Assembly (NCBI RefSeq): GCF_041296385.1
Contig: NC_091020.1
Coordinates: forward strand, 30,460,001 to 30,524,000
Direction of reading: 5' to 3'
DNA length: 64,000 bases
Origin: Aphelocoma coerulescens
Lineage: Eukaryota > Chordata > Aves > Passeriformes > Corvidae
Positions 49,884-64,000 of the stretch are shown in pieces. Each line of letters starts with the position of its first letter. The first letter of the stretch is position 1. The notes under the pieces are model-generated. The model saw nothing but the letters and a program-made list of their open reading frames with translations. It did no database searches and was not told where the DNA came from. The position numbers and the translations under genes are program-made.

Positions 49884-52800
49884 CTGCAGAGAAAGAAGTC
49901 AAAAGTCTCTCAGTAAAGCTCCTTGCAAGGATTCATGGCTACTAACAATAATTTAAATAAAGCTATAGTATTTAAATAAAATTTAAATAAAATTGTACCA
50001 TTTATATTATTAAAAACAAATTATTATTTAAAAAACACATTAGGACATCCACTTAAGATTATCACCTGATTGATTAACTGTCTACCAACTAAGTTTACAC
50101 CTTTGGAGATATTCACAAAAAGCCCGAGTCCTAAATAAAATACTACGACTAAACACAACCTCATAATCCATTTTATTAGGAGCACTGTACCACCAATCCA
50201 GGTATCACTCAGAATGTACCCCATTTGTGTTATAAAGCCTAACACTATGAGCAGCTCTCCAGTAGTCTGTGCAAAAGGGTGTTTGGAGTGACAAAATTCT
50301 TATGTACTTATACATTGCTAAAGTATATTTAGAACAAATCTCAATTAACAAATAGCCTACAAAGTTTCTTCAAAGACTCAAACCCTTCCCTCATACATAT
50401 CTTGCAAAATAAATACAATTTAAATTTTAACTCAAATAACCTCAAGTACCTTTTTCAAAAAAAACCCAAAACAAACAAAAAAAAGAAGACAACTGAGGTG
50501 TCCCTGTAGTTGACTTTCAGATAACAGACCAAGGAGACCTAGGTAGTGATCAATTGTTTACAGACCTCAGTGCCTGAGATCTCTGGCAACTTTTTTCCTA
50601 ATAAAAGCAGTCCTTAATGAATTTAACAATATCCTGTTTTCCCCTAAAGCACATTCCTTTTAGACTATTTCAAATGACTGTCTACCATCAGTCCAGCAAC
50701 ATATATTCTATTTGAAAGGGGAACTCATATGTTTCAGCTTCAAGGATAGAAATTTAATTTGCTTTTTTGATTCCCAAGAACAGAGAGGCTGACAGTGTAG
50801 AAACCTCCACAGGAAATTTTGTATTTGGTTTCAATCTATTGAGTTCAGGTAGACAGCCTTCTCCTCTATCCTTCTGCATTTACTTTGTTGCTATTCAATT
50901 GTGGATGTTTGAACTGTCTGGAGTTGAGCCTCCTCTTTGGAGGATATGTTTGTTTACTCAGTTTGTGCAATGGCTTTCCATAGATGAAGTGGATTACTCA
51001 GCTCAGTCCATGGCTGTCACTCCTTTCCTATAATTTTAACAGCACCACATCTTGGTTTTTTGTTAACCATAGTTCAGTTCTTTATAAATAAATATAAATA
51101 AATAAAAATGCTGTGCTGCTTGGCAGCTTGCTTAAGAACAGCACTGAGTTTGAAGAGGCAGACTTGCATTAACTTTCTAAGCTTTGTCACTATTCTCTGC
51201 ATTTCCTCCAGGCACTTACTCTTTTTTCTCAAATTCCTATTGTGAATACCCAGTAATGTATGTAAGAATAACAAGACCAATATAAGCTTAAATGCAGTTC
51301 CCAGATTTAAGGTTACTTCAGAATAAAACAAGTAAATAGCTGCCTACAGAAACAACCTTGATGGGGGTTTTTGGGTTGATGTTTGTTCATTTGTTTAAAT
51401 GCCATCCTCATTTACACCAAAACCACTGTTACATAATTGCATTTCAAAAAAATTAAATAATAAACTCCTAAGTGTTAAGAAACAAAGAAGTATTAGAAAT
51501 GTCTGTGGAAGAACACAAACTTTTTTTGTAAAAAAAAAAAAATTGCTCTTCTGCTTTAGTCCTTTATTTATATGCAATATAGCTTTAAGCTGGCAACCCA
51601 CAAATGTTGCAATGTCCTGTATGGAAACAACATAAACAATTACTGCAATTTCAAACAACACTAATTGAGTATTTTAACTGTCAAAAAAACGAATGACATG
51701 AATTTGCTTTGGCAGCACGCAAAGCTGCAACAAAAACAACATCCAAAGATCACAGTAATATAACTGCACATTCTTATCAAACAATGAGGAAACCATTATT
51801 TCTGAGCTTTGCTCGGGGTCCAAGTACTCAAATCTCAGTTTTCCTATGATGGTTCCTTTGTAAGACTCACTCTAAGTGATTAAGCTTGAAAAAATATTTC
51901 CAAATCATTGTGTTTGAATAGAAGAGGAACTATCATAATGAAGATCAGGAAGTAAACTCACATTTAAGGAATGCTGACAAACACGAAAACTACAAAGGGC
52001 TGAAAACCGAATTATAACCACTTTTTCCCCTAATTTTTGTTAGCACAATGAAGTAGAAAGCTGTTTAGTGAGAGAATTCCGGGAAAGAAATGGATGCTTA
52101 GACAGAACAGTGAAGGGGAAAAAAATCCCAACAAAAACCTCGAGATGGTTTTCCTTTTAACACCATGTTATTCTGGCCATTTAATTATACTCCTTTAGAG
52201 AGTCATCTATTTTAACCGCATATAGTTTCTTCTGAAATCTTACACTAGTTCTGTATCTCAATGCCCAGAACTGGAGCTCATTTAGTAAGACAAGATGTTT
52301 GAGAGTCACTCCCATCCAGGATAGACACCCTGTTAGTTTTCCATGGCAGCAGGAGAGACATTGCTGTGAGTTTGTTCACAACACGAGGTAACTCTTGTCC
52401 ACTCCGTCTCTGAGCAGAGCAGAGAATCACCCAACTACTGAAGGAAGGTGGCCATCACAACCCTGTCACAGGAATTACCTCAGGCAAACCTACCCCTTTC
52501 TTTTACAGTTGGATAATTCCTGATCTGTTCAAAGAGCGGCCCAAAGTGTTAAGATTTCTTCAGAAAGCCACAAGTCTTGTCTGAAAGAGAACGTCAGGAG
52601 GAAAAGAAGAGCTGGTGTTGCAGTATCTAGTGTTTTGAAGATAGGCAGCAATGACCTCTAACCACTGTTGGTACTTGCAATCATGGCAAAATACATGATG
52701 AGCAGATATTACAAAGGAAGGGCATAATTAGACAGTAAAAAGGAAAAAAAAAGTTACCAAAAGCTCTTTTTTTTCAGAATTTGCTGGTACAGACTCTCAT

Positions 52801-55800
52801 CCTCTTGAGCTCCCTTTGAATCCAAGGGCTCCTTTGAGCAGAGCTACATAGTGGATGACTCAACAGTGAAAATATTCTGTAGTGCAAAGTCTAGAAACCC
52901 CTGAGGTGGTCCCCAGCATTTCACCCTTCCCTCCTCCCCCAGGGAGAGACCACATGAAAGAAATGAGGGACAGCTGGGACCCAAGATACATAGGTATCTC
53001 TGAACATTTGGCTCCCATGCAGGGACACGGCCTGCAGATTACAACACGTATGACTCACTGATGGCAAGGAGACTTCCAATATCCCAGCAATATCTGATGG
53101 AAAGCTGTTTTGGAAGGAGACAGCCTTTGAACACAACAAGCAAAGTTCATCTCAACTTTTTATTAACTTTGGCACAGTCACAAGCTTTCTCATGAAGTAA
53201 ACTGGTCTTATTTATCAACCCAAACCAGATGAATAGTTTCCTTGATTATTCTTTCTGGCAACTGCAAGTAATACCACGTTATCTCAGGGTAAGATGAATG
53301 CAGGTGAAGACCATTTTGAGCTTTCAAACACCCTCCACCCCAACAAGTACACTCACAAACCCAAACATCTTTGTACACCCAGCACAGCTACTTTATGCCT
53401 TTCTGTCTCCCCCTCAAATTAAGACTTGATAATAAATGTGAAGAGCCAAAGAGCTATTGGAACACAAAACACGAGGAGGATGAAAATCAGCTAAATGACA
53501 CAGAGGTTAGAAGGAAATTGCCGATAATGAAAGGACATTTATTATCAAGAAACCTTGCTGAAGGGAGAAAAACTAACAGCTGCACCCAGGAGAAAGGGAA
53601 ATTTTAACCAATTATAGCTATATCATATTAAAGCAAGTTTATTTTAATTTGATCTAATTAATAGCTCCATTTTACTAGTTCCTGCAAACCTCAGTAGTTA
53701 TTTAAATAAGGAGCAAGACAAAACAGATATTAGTACTTTGTTGTCAGTTTGTTTTATTTTGAAAGACTTAGAACTAAACTGTATCCCAGAACTGAGAAAA
53801 TATACCTTTTTTAAAAAAAAAGGCAAGCAATCCCCAGACTATTTATTAAATACTTGTTGAGATTAAGATGCAACAAAACAAGAATGATTATCCTGGGGGA
53901 GAAAAAAAAAAAAAAGGAACAAATTTCCTTAGTGTTTTATTATTAAAAAAAAACCCAAAAACAATAAAACAAGAGGACATAAGATGACCATTAACTTTAA
54001 AATTAATAGAACATTTTGATGTGGAGCTGTGAATGCTTGATTTTTACACGACAGAGTCCTTAAGCATTAATTTCACAGCCCAGGCTTTAGTTCATTTATA
54101 TGCACCAGTGTACGAGGCACTGCAGAGCATAACCCCACTGCTGCTTTCAGTTCAATACTGGACGTATGCTTTGGAAACACAATGCAGGAGAAAATTATCT
54201 TGTGCCTCATAGCCTTTCCTTGCCTCAGCCTTCTTGTTCTGAAAGCCTAGAAGCTGAATGTCAGTGAAAATCAATTTTTCCAAACCTTTTTAAACATACC
54301 AATACTGAACTCCACAGCTCCATAGTGATTAATCAGAAGTTTATAGCTTGCTAATATCATGTAAATGGACAAATATTTATATGAGTGTCAAAACACAATG
54401 CAGTTTTAATCTTCAAATGCTTCATTAAATTATCAGTCTGAAATAATTTATGAATACAACAGGACAATAAACAAGCATCCCTTTTATAGGCAACAGACAA
54501 ATGTGATGCCATCTCATTTACTATTTATTCCAAAACTGTACATATGAATTTAGATTATGATTTAATTCAGAGGTAAGAATGCCACCAGTAATACTGTAGT
54601 CTTGTAAGTAGAATGTAACACTTCCATTCAGAATTTCTATGACAAGACATAACAAATAATGTCCATTAATAAATACAGAGATTACAACATCTAGGAAAGT
54701 GTGTATGACAATCTCTAACCAGCAGTGCAACAGCATTTGGCTAAACTTTAAAAACTATTATGTGCATACAAAAATAGAAAATCACAAAATTATGTTCTAA
54801 TTATCATGCTGTGGCTTAAGACTTATTCCTGCTTATTTTCAGGAACTAAAAAGGAAATTGGTTTTTTGAAAGCTTAATTTTACTCTGTAACTAATATTCT
54901 GTATTTGCTTAATTATTTGCAAGTATTAACATAGTAAATCCACTAGAATTTAGTAAGCATGTCACATTCTTTTGAATAAATGCTAAGAATAAATGCTAAG
55001 CAAAAATAAGGAATCTTATTTTACTGACTTTACATCAACTAAAAGAATACTGTTTTTCCAAATCCTTCCTATTCCCTATCAGGGAACGTAACGCACTCTA
55101 TGTAGCATAAACTGAACCCATGTCAGTGCTGTACCACAGATAAAAATATTATTTTAGTCAAACCATCGGAGTTGCCAAAGGGGATCTTAAGTATTCTTGC
55201 AAGGCATGGTCTAATGTGTTTTGAGGAAAAAGAAGTGAAAATGTCTGTGAATATGTCTGTAAAGTATTACATTCTTCCAGATAACCCCGCACACTAAGAG
55301 GAGAGGAAGGAATATTTCATGTCAAAACCCCCCAAAACATTAAAGTCCAAAACTGGGAAACAGTTTCTTCTTTTCTGAAGACTCAGTTATTTTTATTATT
55401 GAAAAAAGGTTTTTGGCAAACATCTTTAAAACATGGACTTTGGTATTATTGCTTTTTCAACGCTATTACTGAATGCAGTTATTATATATGACCTGCAGAG
55501 CAAAGTGACTGAGATTATCTACGGGGGAGAGAAGGCAGTGAAAGGAAATGGGTATCGCCACACTCACGATTTGCTCCTTAGGAACACTGGACACAAAAGA
55601 AAGAAAATCAATTTCTTTTAATGTTCTGGGAGGATTTCAATCTATGGTTTAGAAAAGGAGTAGATATTTTTCTTCTCCTTGTGACACAGCCCTGAAGCCC
55701 AAAAACAGAGTGCCAATGTAGCACAAGTCTTTTTCAACCTGTTCTCCTATCCATGGGGCATGACAATCCCTGACGTGTCCTGATGCAAACCTTGACTAAG

Positions 55801-58800
55801 GAATGCATGATGACAGGAACACTTTCATTTGCCAGGCATAGAGAAAACTCCCAAAAACAGAATGAGAGGAAAGTTTTTCTGAGCATCCAAGAGCTAACCC
55901 TGCTCTTGGGCTGCTTAAATAGCTCAGTAGTCAATGAAGTATGCACTGAGTATCGATTACAAACTGTGTTCACTGTTATGTCTTACACATGCAGAGGTGT
56001 AACGATGCAGATGTATGGATGTGCCTCCATCTCCAGATTTAACCAGTGTATTTCGTTTAGCAGGTTCAGAAATGTTGAAACACACTGACAGAAGGTTTAA
56101 ATAAAATAAAAAGCTGTAGTAATACTTACAGAATGACTATACAGTATGACAAACAAGGAGAAGGAAGGAAATAATCTCTGCAATCAAATTAAATCTACAT
56201 AGGAAATTGACGTAAGTTATTCACTCATTAGAAAGAGACTGATGGCAATGCAATGTAAAAGATAATACACTGGCTACTTAAAACATCAGTGTACATCACA
56301 GCGAGAAGCAATATGCCATTCTGAGAAACCAACATATACTAGAAAACACATTTACAAACTTGGAAATTAATTTACTAATTTGCGAAATAATTTTGTCAAA
56401 TTGTTAATAAAAGACTGCTTGAATAAAAATCTGACTTTAATTTTTAGTTGATGTTAAATCTAAAGTTGTTACTGTTCCAAAATTTGTATCAAGACTTCTG
56501 TGACAGTAACACACTCTTTTTTGCTATGTGATCCTTCCTCCATACCAAAGACACTCTTAGTATCATTCAAGTGGAAATTTTAATGTATGTTTCCACCATT
56601 CCCAGGTTTACACTCATTCAGTTAATTTCAACAATCATTTTGATTTGTCCCCATCATTTTTTTAGTATCTTAAGAAAACATATCAGGCAAATATGTTGAA
56701 TGAATATGTATTTCTTCTCTATATACAGAACAGTGGGTGAAGGGGGGGTGTGTAATTTTTTTCCCCAAGTAACTAAGTTTATTAATACACTTAAACATTT
56801 AAATACATATATATATGTATGAATAGAACTTTCAATAAGAAATCAAAAGGAAATTATCTGCTGCTTAAAAAAAAAAGCAACCTGTTGAACAGCAATCCCA
56901 ATTATTGTTTTTGCACAATTCCTTTACAGTCAAAACTGAGAAACTGCCAAAAATATATTCTTACACCCATCTTCCCTGAAAGAAGAAATTTGATGATATT
57001 ATTAAAAATTTAACATGCAAAACCAAAATAAGTTTGGAAAAGCTACTAACTGTAAAATGGACTTTCACCATAAGGAGCTATCACCAATAAAAATAAAATT
57101 TCAACCACCTTTTCCTAATTTCTCTTTCTGTTCTCTGCCCCTTATTTGAGAGTTAAACCTTTCCTTACCTTTACCCAGTGTTCAATGTAGTGTTTGTAGT
57201 GGGTTTCTGGACCAGGCTGATCCTTCAAATTTTAGACAGTTTTAATTAATTGTTTTTTGCTTAACCTGGTGTTCTGCTTTCCTCCACTGCAGCTCTTACT
57301 CTGTGCTGAAAGCCCATGAGTCAGGAGGGTTTTCTGTACTCACAGCTGTCCTGAGCAGATGTTCACTTGCTTAATCCCCTAAAAAAAAGTCAGCTTTTCA
57401 AACTGCCCACCTTTCTATCCAAAACCTCTGAAAAACACATTCTGTCCTGAAAACAATTTTCATCAGTAAAACAAAGGAATCAGCCAATACTCAAAATCAT
57501 CTTGAGACTAATTATTCACACAATTTTTCTAGTACAAAGGTTTGCAATATCAGAAAATAAGTTCTTCAGCTTGTTTCCTTTAATTCAACACTGCCCATTT
57601 TGCAATTTCTGCATTTTTGACATATATTTGCATTCCATACCCTATCAGCTGGAGCAGCCTTATAGGACTGGCTACACCTTGGTATCTTTTATAAGTGTCA
57701 CTGAATGAATATTAAAGTTCCTTTATAAAGGAATTCTGTAAAATGACCCGCTTCTAATACAATGGATTGACTCGTGTTCATCCACCATCACAAGGATCTC
57801 TGCAAGCTTTGTGTGACTGCCATTGACTTCTTAAAGGGAGTTCTGAGAGCTGAGAGCAGAGAAATGACGTGGTCATTTTGAAAGGCACCATTTAAGTTAA
57901 AATCTCAGAAATTAAAACATTCAGAATAAAGTTAAGAAAGAAATACTGGAGTCCTAATAGCACTAGACCTTTAAAAGACCATTTTTAACTTGTAAAAACA
58001 CCTCAGTTCCAGAAAAAGATTTTTTTTTTTAAATTGTGTTTACTGTTCTCCCAGTGCCTCATCTCAGCAGATGATGCACATGACCTCCACACCACTTTCC
58101 CATTGCTTCTCCCCTTCACTAAGAGCTAGAAAACCCAAAAGCAAGCAACCAACAACCCCCCAAACACACACATGAAACACCTTTGCCTTCAAAAGATTTG
58201 TTACATTTACTGGCATCTGGAAATGGCCAGTAGGCGACTGGTTCTTATGTTCTTCTTTGACCAAAACATTGAAACATATATGCTGACTTTAAGCATGTTG
58301 GTCTGTGTTCTGATGTCAAATTAGTCAGCACAAGATGAATTAGCCCACTCTGAGTTTGATGTTGAGACAGCACTAAATCTTAGTACAGAGAAGTTTGTAC
58401 TGCTCAGTTATTTCAGGTATATTAATATTAAAGTGCAGCACTTCAGTTGCTTTGAGAGTGTCTAATATTTTTACTACTCTCTACCATTTTTAATCTTGTC
58501 CATTTAAAGTATCTTTAAGCATAACATAGGATTTTCTCCAAGCTATACTGGCAGCAGTTTTTAAGAGACAGAATTTCCCATTAATGAGTACATCACATTT
58601 TGGCCGCCAAAATTAATTAAAATGTAAAAGAAGGTAAAATTAATTTAAAATTAATTAACAAAATTACTTTCTCTTTAAAACCCAAACAGCATTATTGATG
58701 AAAAAGTCTGTACAGCAAATGTGGCACAGAAAGACACATCAGGCTTGATGGACTCTCTACCTCTGCTTTCCTACAAAGGTCTGGAATAGCCACCAGCTGT

Positions 58801-61800
58801 TTTGTGGATTATTAGGAACAACAGATTTTTGATGACAATAAAACAGTGAAAAAAGGGAAGTTTTTCTGTTAGTCTTTGTAGCCTAGTGAACTGTGGTCTG
58901 TGCACGGGGAGACAACGATCTCAGATGAACATCGCATTTTTCCTGTTTGGTTTGTTTTAGTTTTAGGAAGAAGTGTATTTATGGATAAAGGTCTTGATAT
59001 TTTCTTACTAGTCATCTTAAATAGCAAGGCAGTGGGACTCATTTTCTGGTGTACACGATAGCTTGTAAAACCCAAAAAATACAAGTTACAAAATATGACT
59101 GTAATTTCATTCTGAAATGAGTTACATATTGGACCAAAATCATATTTAAAATAGTAATTCATTAAGGCCACAATACTGCAAATGTTATGCACATGTCTAA
59201 CTTCACTATCATGAGCTATTTGTCTGAAAATAAATGTGACAATTCATTGTAGTAAAATTAAACATCTGCATGTCTGCCTGATGAGCACTGAAAACATTTG
59301 ACATCAGCAAAATCCAGAACAAGCTTGTTACAGAACAAAATGAGGAGCTATATCTTATTTTGCCCAGTACTTCTGACACATTGCAGGTGCTCTTAAGCTA
59401 AGCTACTGCTTAAAAAATTGCACCTTCCAATTGCAGGGTGAAGCAGGTTACACAACATGCAAAAAGCAAACTGTTTAGCAATTATCATGAATTGCTGGGG
59501 CATTCTTACAGCAATTACAGGACAAGAATGGAGGAGTTAAAGACAAACAAGGCAGCAGAAAACCTGCATTTAACTTTGAAGTGTCAAAAGCAGGTAAAAT
59601 ACAGGCCTTCAGTTTTAGGTGGAGCTCTTTGCAGAGCAATTTAGCACAAACATCAACGTAGCTTTTCTTTAAGTGCTCTTACTCACTGACATCCTTTTAG
59701 TCTTTATTAAACCCAACTCTGATGATTTCCTTTGGCCCTGACGAAATGGAAAAGATTGATTTTTTTTTTTCCTAATGTTATATCACCATATGAGTATTTG
59801 ATAGGAAAAAGGCTTCCTCCAATATTGCTTAAGCATTACTTGGTCATTACATAAATATTTTGTGCAAAACTCAGGTAGTCTAAAAAGAAATACTGAAATA
59901 AGGCTACTAAGTTCATAAATAATACCATATGTGACATCAAACCAATAAAAACTTGACTTTGTTATGAATCACTGCATTGCAAATCACAGATAAAGGAGAT
60001 TAATGAAAACCTGTGAGTTTAGGCACTGTGAATAAGTGCACATGAGAGGTCAACCCAGGGTTTTGTTCATTTCCAAGGTGGAAGCAAAAAACCTGAAAAC
60101 ATTCAAGTGTATGCATTAAAAGTAAACCCTCTAAAATAGTACTTACTTATATATATCTTGGAAGCACCTAATCAACAGTGATAAAACAGCTACTATTAAT
60201 CTTCCTGGAATAAGCTCAAAATATTGGACTATCAGGTAAGGTTCTTGATAATGGAAATAAGAGACATAGTGAAAAGTTTTCTCCACACAGAGAAACTGCT
60301 TGGCAATTTTCATTATCAGAACCAGCAGCATTAGCTATCTGAATACTGACATGGATATCACCATCAAAACTAAAAATACAAAAAGTTATTATCCACTGCA
60401 ATTACAATAATGTGCATCACAGATGCTAGTCTCCATGGAAACCAGATATACAATGTAATTAATATGCACTAGAAAGTAGTCACTTTTAGATTTCAATAAT
60501 GGGCATAAAAGTAACATTTTAAAGGGCTTAGAAGTTACTTTCCTGACAGAAAAGCTACATTCTCACAAACAAACCATTATGACTGCAGATAATACAAATT
60601 ATACTCTTATCAATAACACAGCCAAAGCAATAGGGATCTCACACACACCTAGAACCTACATAACCACACAATTTGAAATACCATAGAAGTTAAGAGAACA
60701 GTTTGTTATTTCTGCACTGCATAAACACACTATTTTCTTGGCAACTGGTACATTTCTCATCAACATTAATGGCTAGCTGGCTATTAAAGCAAAGCACAAG
60801 CCTGAACAATATCCTGCGTGACCCAGTGAGTGTTCAGACTCCCACATTCCCACTGAACTAGCTAAACCCAAAGGAACTAAAGCAGATGTAGTAAAATGAT
60901 TCATGATCTTAACAGCTCTTCAGAGATTAAATAGAAGACCCATCTGTATCAAAATGAAGTTTCTGTTGCATACAGCCCCAGCCCCACCCTCTGCCTGGTA
61001 AAACCAGATCCACACTTTTCTTCTGAAATTCTGCATTACCATGGCCAGAAAAAATGAGGATTTGTATTTAATGTATTCCAAGTAACTCCTGCAAGAAGGC
61101 CAAGGTTTTGTATATAATAATCTTTCTGTACCTAGAAAGGCAGCCAAACCACACTGAGTTGTTTTCAATTAAATTCTGGACAAAACACTGCAGTATAAAC
61201 ACACAAATATATAACCAGTAAAGATTTCCACAGCCATACATCTATTTCTGGTTATTTTGTTGAACACATCACATTAAATCAATTTATTTACGGTTATAGG
61301 GCACAAGTCGCTGGCAGGCAGTGAAACAGCAGCTCAATGTCACATCTAATTAGCAGCACCAAGACAACAGCACACCTAGAAACCAGATTTTCATTCTGTT
61401 ACTGACCATCACTTATAAAAATTGCCACAACTATTAAACTGAAAATATCTTTACATCAACTCAGTCAAATACTGACAATTCACTTTGCAAAAGAAATCAA
61501 TACCCAGCTCTATCTCCTCTGCACTTGAAGAATAATCCAGATTATTTTTTTAAGCACATAAAGATCAATTCCCAACAGCTACAAAGAATGATTTAGAAAC
61601 GGAACATTAGCTATAAATTAGAATCACATTCCAGCCAGCTTTACAACTGAGCTTCTAAAAAAGCTTCATGAAAATCCAAACATCTGAACTTTTCACAGAA
61701 GGGATCTTTGTGTGAAGTTTTCTCTCCACGCAATCAACGTGACCATAACTTCCTAATAAAAAGTAGGATTTCCTTTCCCTATAGTCAGCTATCTGAATGA

Positions 61801-62221
61801 CAAGAAATCAATTTGTGTAACTACATCTTCTCCAGAAAGCAATTTTAGATCTCAAACCACTAACACTAAAGCATGTAAAAGAGCTAAAAATAAATATTCT
61901 TCCAGAAACAGCTTATTAGGAGTACAACAAAAAAAAAATTACAAGAGGAACAGAACACTACCCATAGTGGAAGTAAAAGTTCATTCCTTTTGACCTTTTT
62001 TTTTTTTATCTTCTGGCTCAGGGAAGTAATATATACCATTTCCTCATCTCCCTTTGGTAAGGTAAGTGAAAGAATGAATAGGAAATTATGTCAAGCTTAA
62101 AAACTTCTTTTACTTCAGCAGTTGCTATAACTTCATACACTCTGGTTTTATGCTCTATTAGTTTTAAATTAGCAACAGATTTTATTGATAGCTGGTGAAA
62201 TATATATGAAAAATACCCATG
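49884..62221 (-). other. PDZD8 intron, part 1: no exon recognised
   Basis: AT-rich sequence upstream (on -) of the PDZ exon. I looked for the upstream PDZD8 segments (end of SMP domain and the IQQW/WEEKQR-like region preceding the PDZ) on - and did not find them, so this appears to be one large intron. It includes short AT-rich repeats (49950-50000, 51079-51110, 58606-58670) and several A or T runs. Other open frames, on both strands, look fortuitous. Confidence 0.7.
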
Positions 62222-62400
62222 AGATTTCGTAAAGCAACATCTTTCTACTTCCCTTTTCCCCTTCTTTCCTCTGTCACCAGAAACCCAGCTTGCTTGGGAC
62301 TGTGACCAATTACCTCTCCCAAAGAATTCAGAACTCACTCATTTAATTGAAAAATCGAACAAAGGATTAGTCAATACTGTACAATGTTTGAGAAACAAAT
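62222..62400. repeat. Intronic repeat, copy 1 (duplicated in 63816-63993)
   Basis: About 180 bp, roughly 85 percent identical by eye to a second copy 1.6 kb away in the same orientation. Shared blocks include CCAGCTTGCTTGGGACTGTG (with one difference), ACTCACTCATTTAATTGAAAA and TACAATG. It does not look like CR1. It may be a low-copy dispersed repeat or a local duplication. Confidence 0.85.
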
Positions 62401-63815
62401 CTAACTTTAAAAAAAAAAATCATACTGAAGAAGGTATGAATAATTCAGCTTACTTAATTTCATTGACCTTTATTTAAAAAAAAAGAAAATTGCATCCAAG
62501 AAGCTGATGAAAACTTGTAAAATAATTTGAATACTTGGTTCAGACCACGCTGCCATACTTTTTTGATCATCACCATAAGGGCATTGGTGAAACAGGACAA
62601 AAAAGGCATCGTTCATAAATGGCACGTTCAGTACTAAGTATTCAAAACTCTGAGGTTTTTCTTTTAGAGTGATGCTCTTAAAAATACTTCATTTGAAAAC
62701 CTACAAGCTCAAGACATTAGGACTCTATAGAAAACACAAATGTGCAGTGTGATAAATGATGAAATATCTCACAGTAAAAAAAAAGAGTAAACCCAACAAA
62801 ATTTTTAGTAGCAAAGCTTCAGGATACAAAATTACAAATTTAATTATCCGCTTACTCCCAATATTATACAGCCACTTTCCTCCCACTAGAGTTCAATATT
62901 TTTTATAACCTCTGCAACACACTAAAAAAACCTACCAGAAAAATTACATTCAGTCAGAGTTTAGAGGAAAAAAAATAAAGGGGCAAAATGACTGTATATA
63001 TAGAGATGGGAAGGGAAAGGAGACTGGAGATGGAACTAAAAAAAAAAAAAAAAAAAATCAGACCTGGACTGGAAAACTGCAGTTTGTAAACCCATGGCGG
63101 CACTACGATGGCAAAAGATTTCTAATTTTCCCATTCCCATGACCCCTGATTAATAAAATGTAATTAATTTACATCAACTACCAAGAAACCAATGGATTAA
63201 ACTCAGCTTTTCAATTATTTGTGTACAATGTTACATTTGGTAGAGACCTCCATGCATATATTACACTATATTAAGAAAAGAATTGCCTTTTTCGCATGAA
63301 AAAGGAAAAAAATAAAGACAATTTTGGAGCTAAAAAACCAAAACTATCAATGCTTACTTTAGGAGTCTGCTAGCCTGCAATGCTCAAAGAAAATCATAAT
63401 GAATAAACATGTGTGTTCACCATACACAGCTTGCCCTTCTTCATGAACTCCTGAGGTCCACAAAACCAGACTATGACTTACATACTTTCATACCATTTGA
63501 TCAAGAGCATTACAAAGTAATTAAACCTCAGGTAAGTCTACACTATTAAGGCAGACAAACATCAAAATTAACTGTAATCTAGATACTTTCAGCAGAAGCA
63601 TCATTATTTTTTGCCATTTTCATACAAGGACACGTTTCTGAGTTGAAACAGTATTTTGCATAGAAAGCAGTCTCAGGTTAAAAATGGCATGCAAGGATCA
63701 TAATCTGAATATAATGCTAACATCAATTAGTAAGTTGCTAATAATTATTGAGAGAGCTATGGTTTTATTACACAGAGAGTAAAGTAGCAAGCACTTTACA
63801 GGCCCTTCTCCCACC
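62401..63815 (-). other. PDZD8 intron, part 2: no exon recognised
   Basis: AT-rich, with an A-run at 63039-63057. Nothing coding was recognised on either strand. Confidence 0.7.
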
Positions 63816-63993
63816 AGATTTCATAACTCAACATCCTTCTATTTCCATTTCCCCCTTCTCTCCTCCTTCACTGGAAATCCAGCTTGCTTGGGACTGTGGC
63901 CAATTACCTTCTCCAAAGATTTCACAACTCACTCATTTAATTGAAAATTGAACAAAGAATCAGTCAACACTATACAATGCCTGAGAAATAAAT
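63816..63993. repeat. Intronic repeat, copy 2 (duplicate of 62222-62400)
   Basis: Second copy of the 180-bp segment, same orientation, about 1.6 kb downstream. It starts AGATTTCATAACTCAACATC where copy 1 has AGATTTCGTAAAGCAACATC. Similarity may continue past the window end, so its right border is not known. Confidence 0.82.
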
Positions 63994-64000
63994 ACAGCTT

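Noticed and set aside
62018..62338. 106-codon - strand frame as an upstream PDZD8 exon
   Set aside because: Its translation does not resemble the SMP or pre-PDZ segments of PDZD8, and part of it falls in the duplicated 180-bp repeat.

Overview
The window looks like avian nuclear DNA. It is AT-rich and intron-dense, has few repeats, and carries fragments of CR1 LINEs with the typical bird/reptile 3' ends (TTCTATGATTCTATGA-like). Two single-copy vertebrate genes lie tail to tail: SLC18A2 (VMAT2, vesicular monoamine transporter 2) complete on the + strand, and the 3' part of PDZD8 (ER membrane-contact-site lipid-transfer protein) on the - strand. As I recall it, this pair and orientation match human 10q25, so this is an orthologous block. 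I cannot name the species.

Layout. 1-14646: 5' flank with no recognisable gene; it holds CR1 scraps, an AT tract flanked by direct repeats, a near-perfect 27-bp palindrome and a GC-rich block near 1.1-1.6 kb. 14647-15013: CR1 fragment. 15117-15541: a minisatellite of interleaved 19- and 30-bp units. 15545-16015: CpG-rich promoter region and first coding exon of SLC18A2. 15890-41492: SLC18A2 in 15 coding exons; I joined all exon boundaries in phase to give a 519-residue protein. 41493 to about 42940: its 3' UTR. About 42.9-46.5 kb: convergent intergenic DNA and the probable PDZD8 3' UTR. 46478-48672 and 49721-49883: the last two PDZD8 coding exons (785 residues: PDZ, proline-rich linker, C2-like region, C1 zinc finger, coiled coil). 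49884-64000: a PDZD8 intron of more than 14 kb in which I found no exon; the SMP-domain exons should lie beyond the window.

The two genes are neighbours by synteny and are not known to share a pathway. VMAT2 exchanges vesicular protons for cytosolic dopamine, serotonin, noradrenaline or histamine. PDZD8 moves lipid and holds the ER against late endosomes and mitochondria.

I found no new biological system. The observations most worth checking are a VMAT1-like Phe at the VMAT2 pocket position equivalent to human Tyr433 (with the partner Asp retained), the composite minisatellite just upstream of the SLC18A2 promoter, the snap-back palindrome near 10.9 kb, a T27 tract abutting the exon 4 acceptor, and a duplicated 180-bp segment inside the PDZD8 intron.
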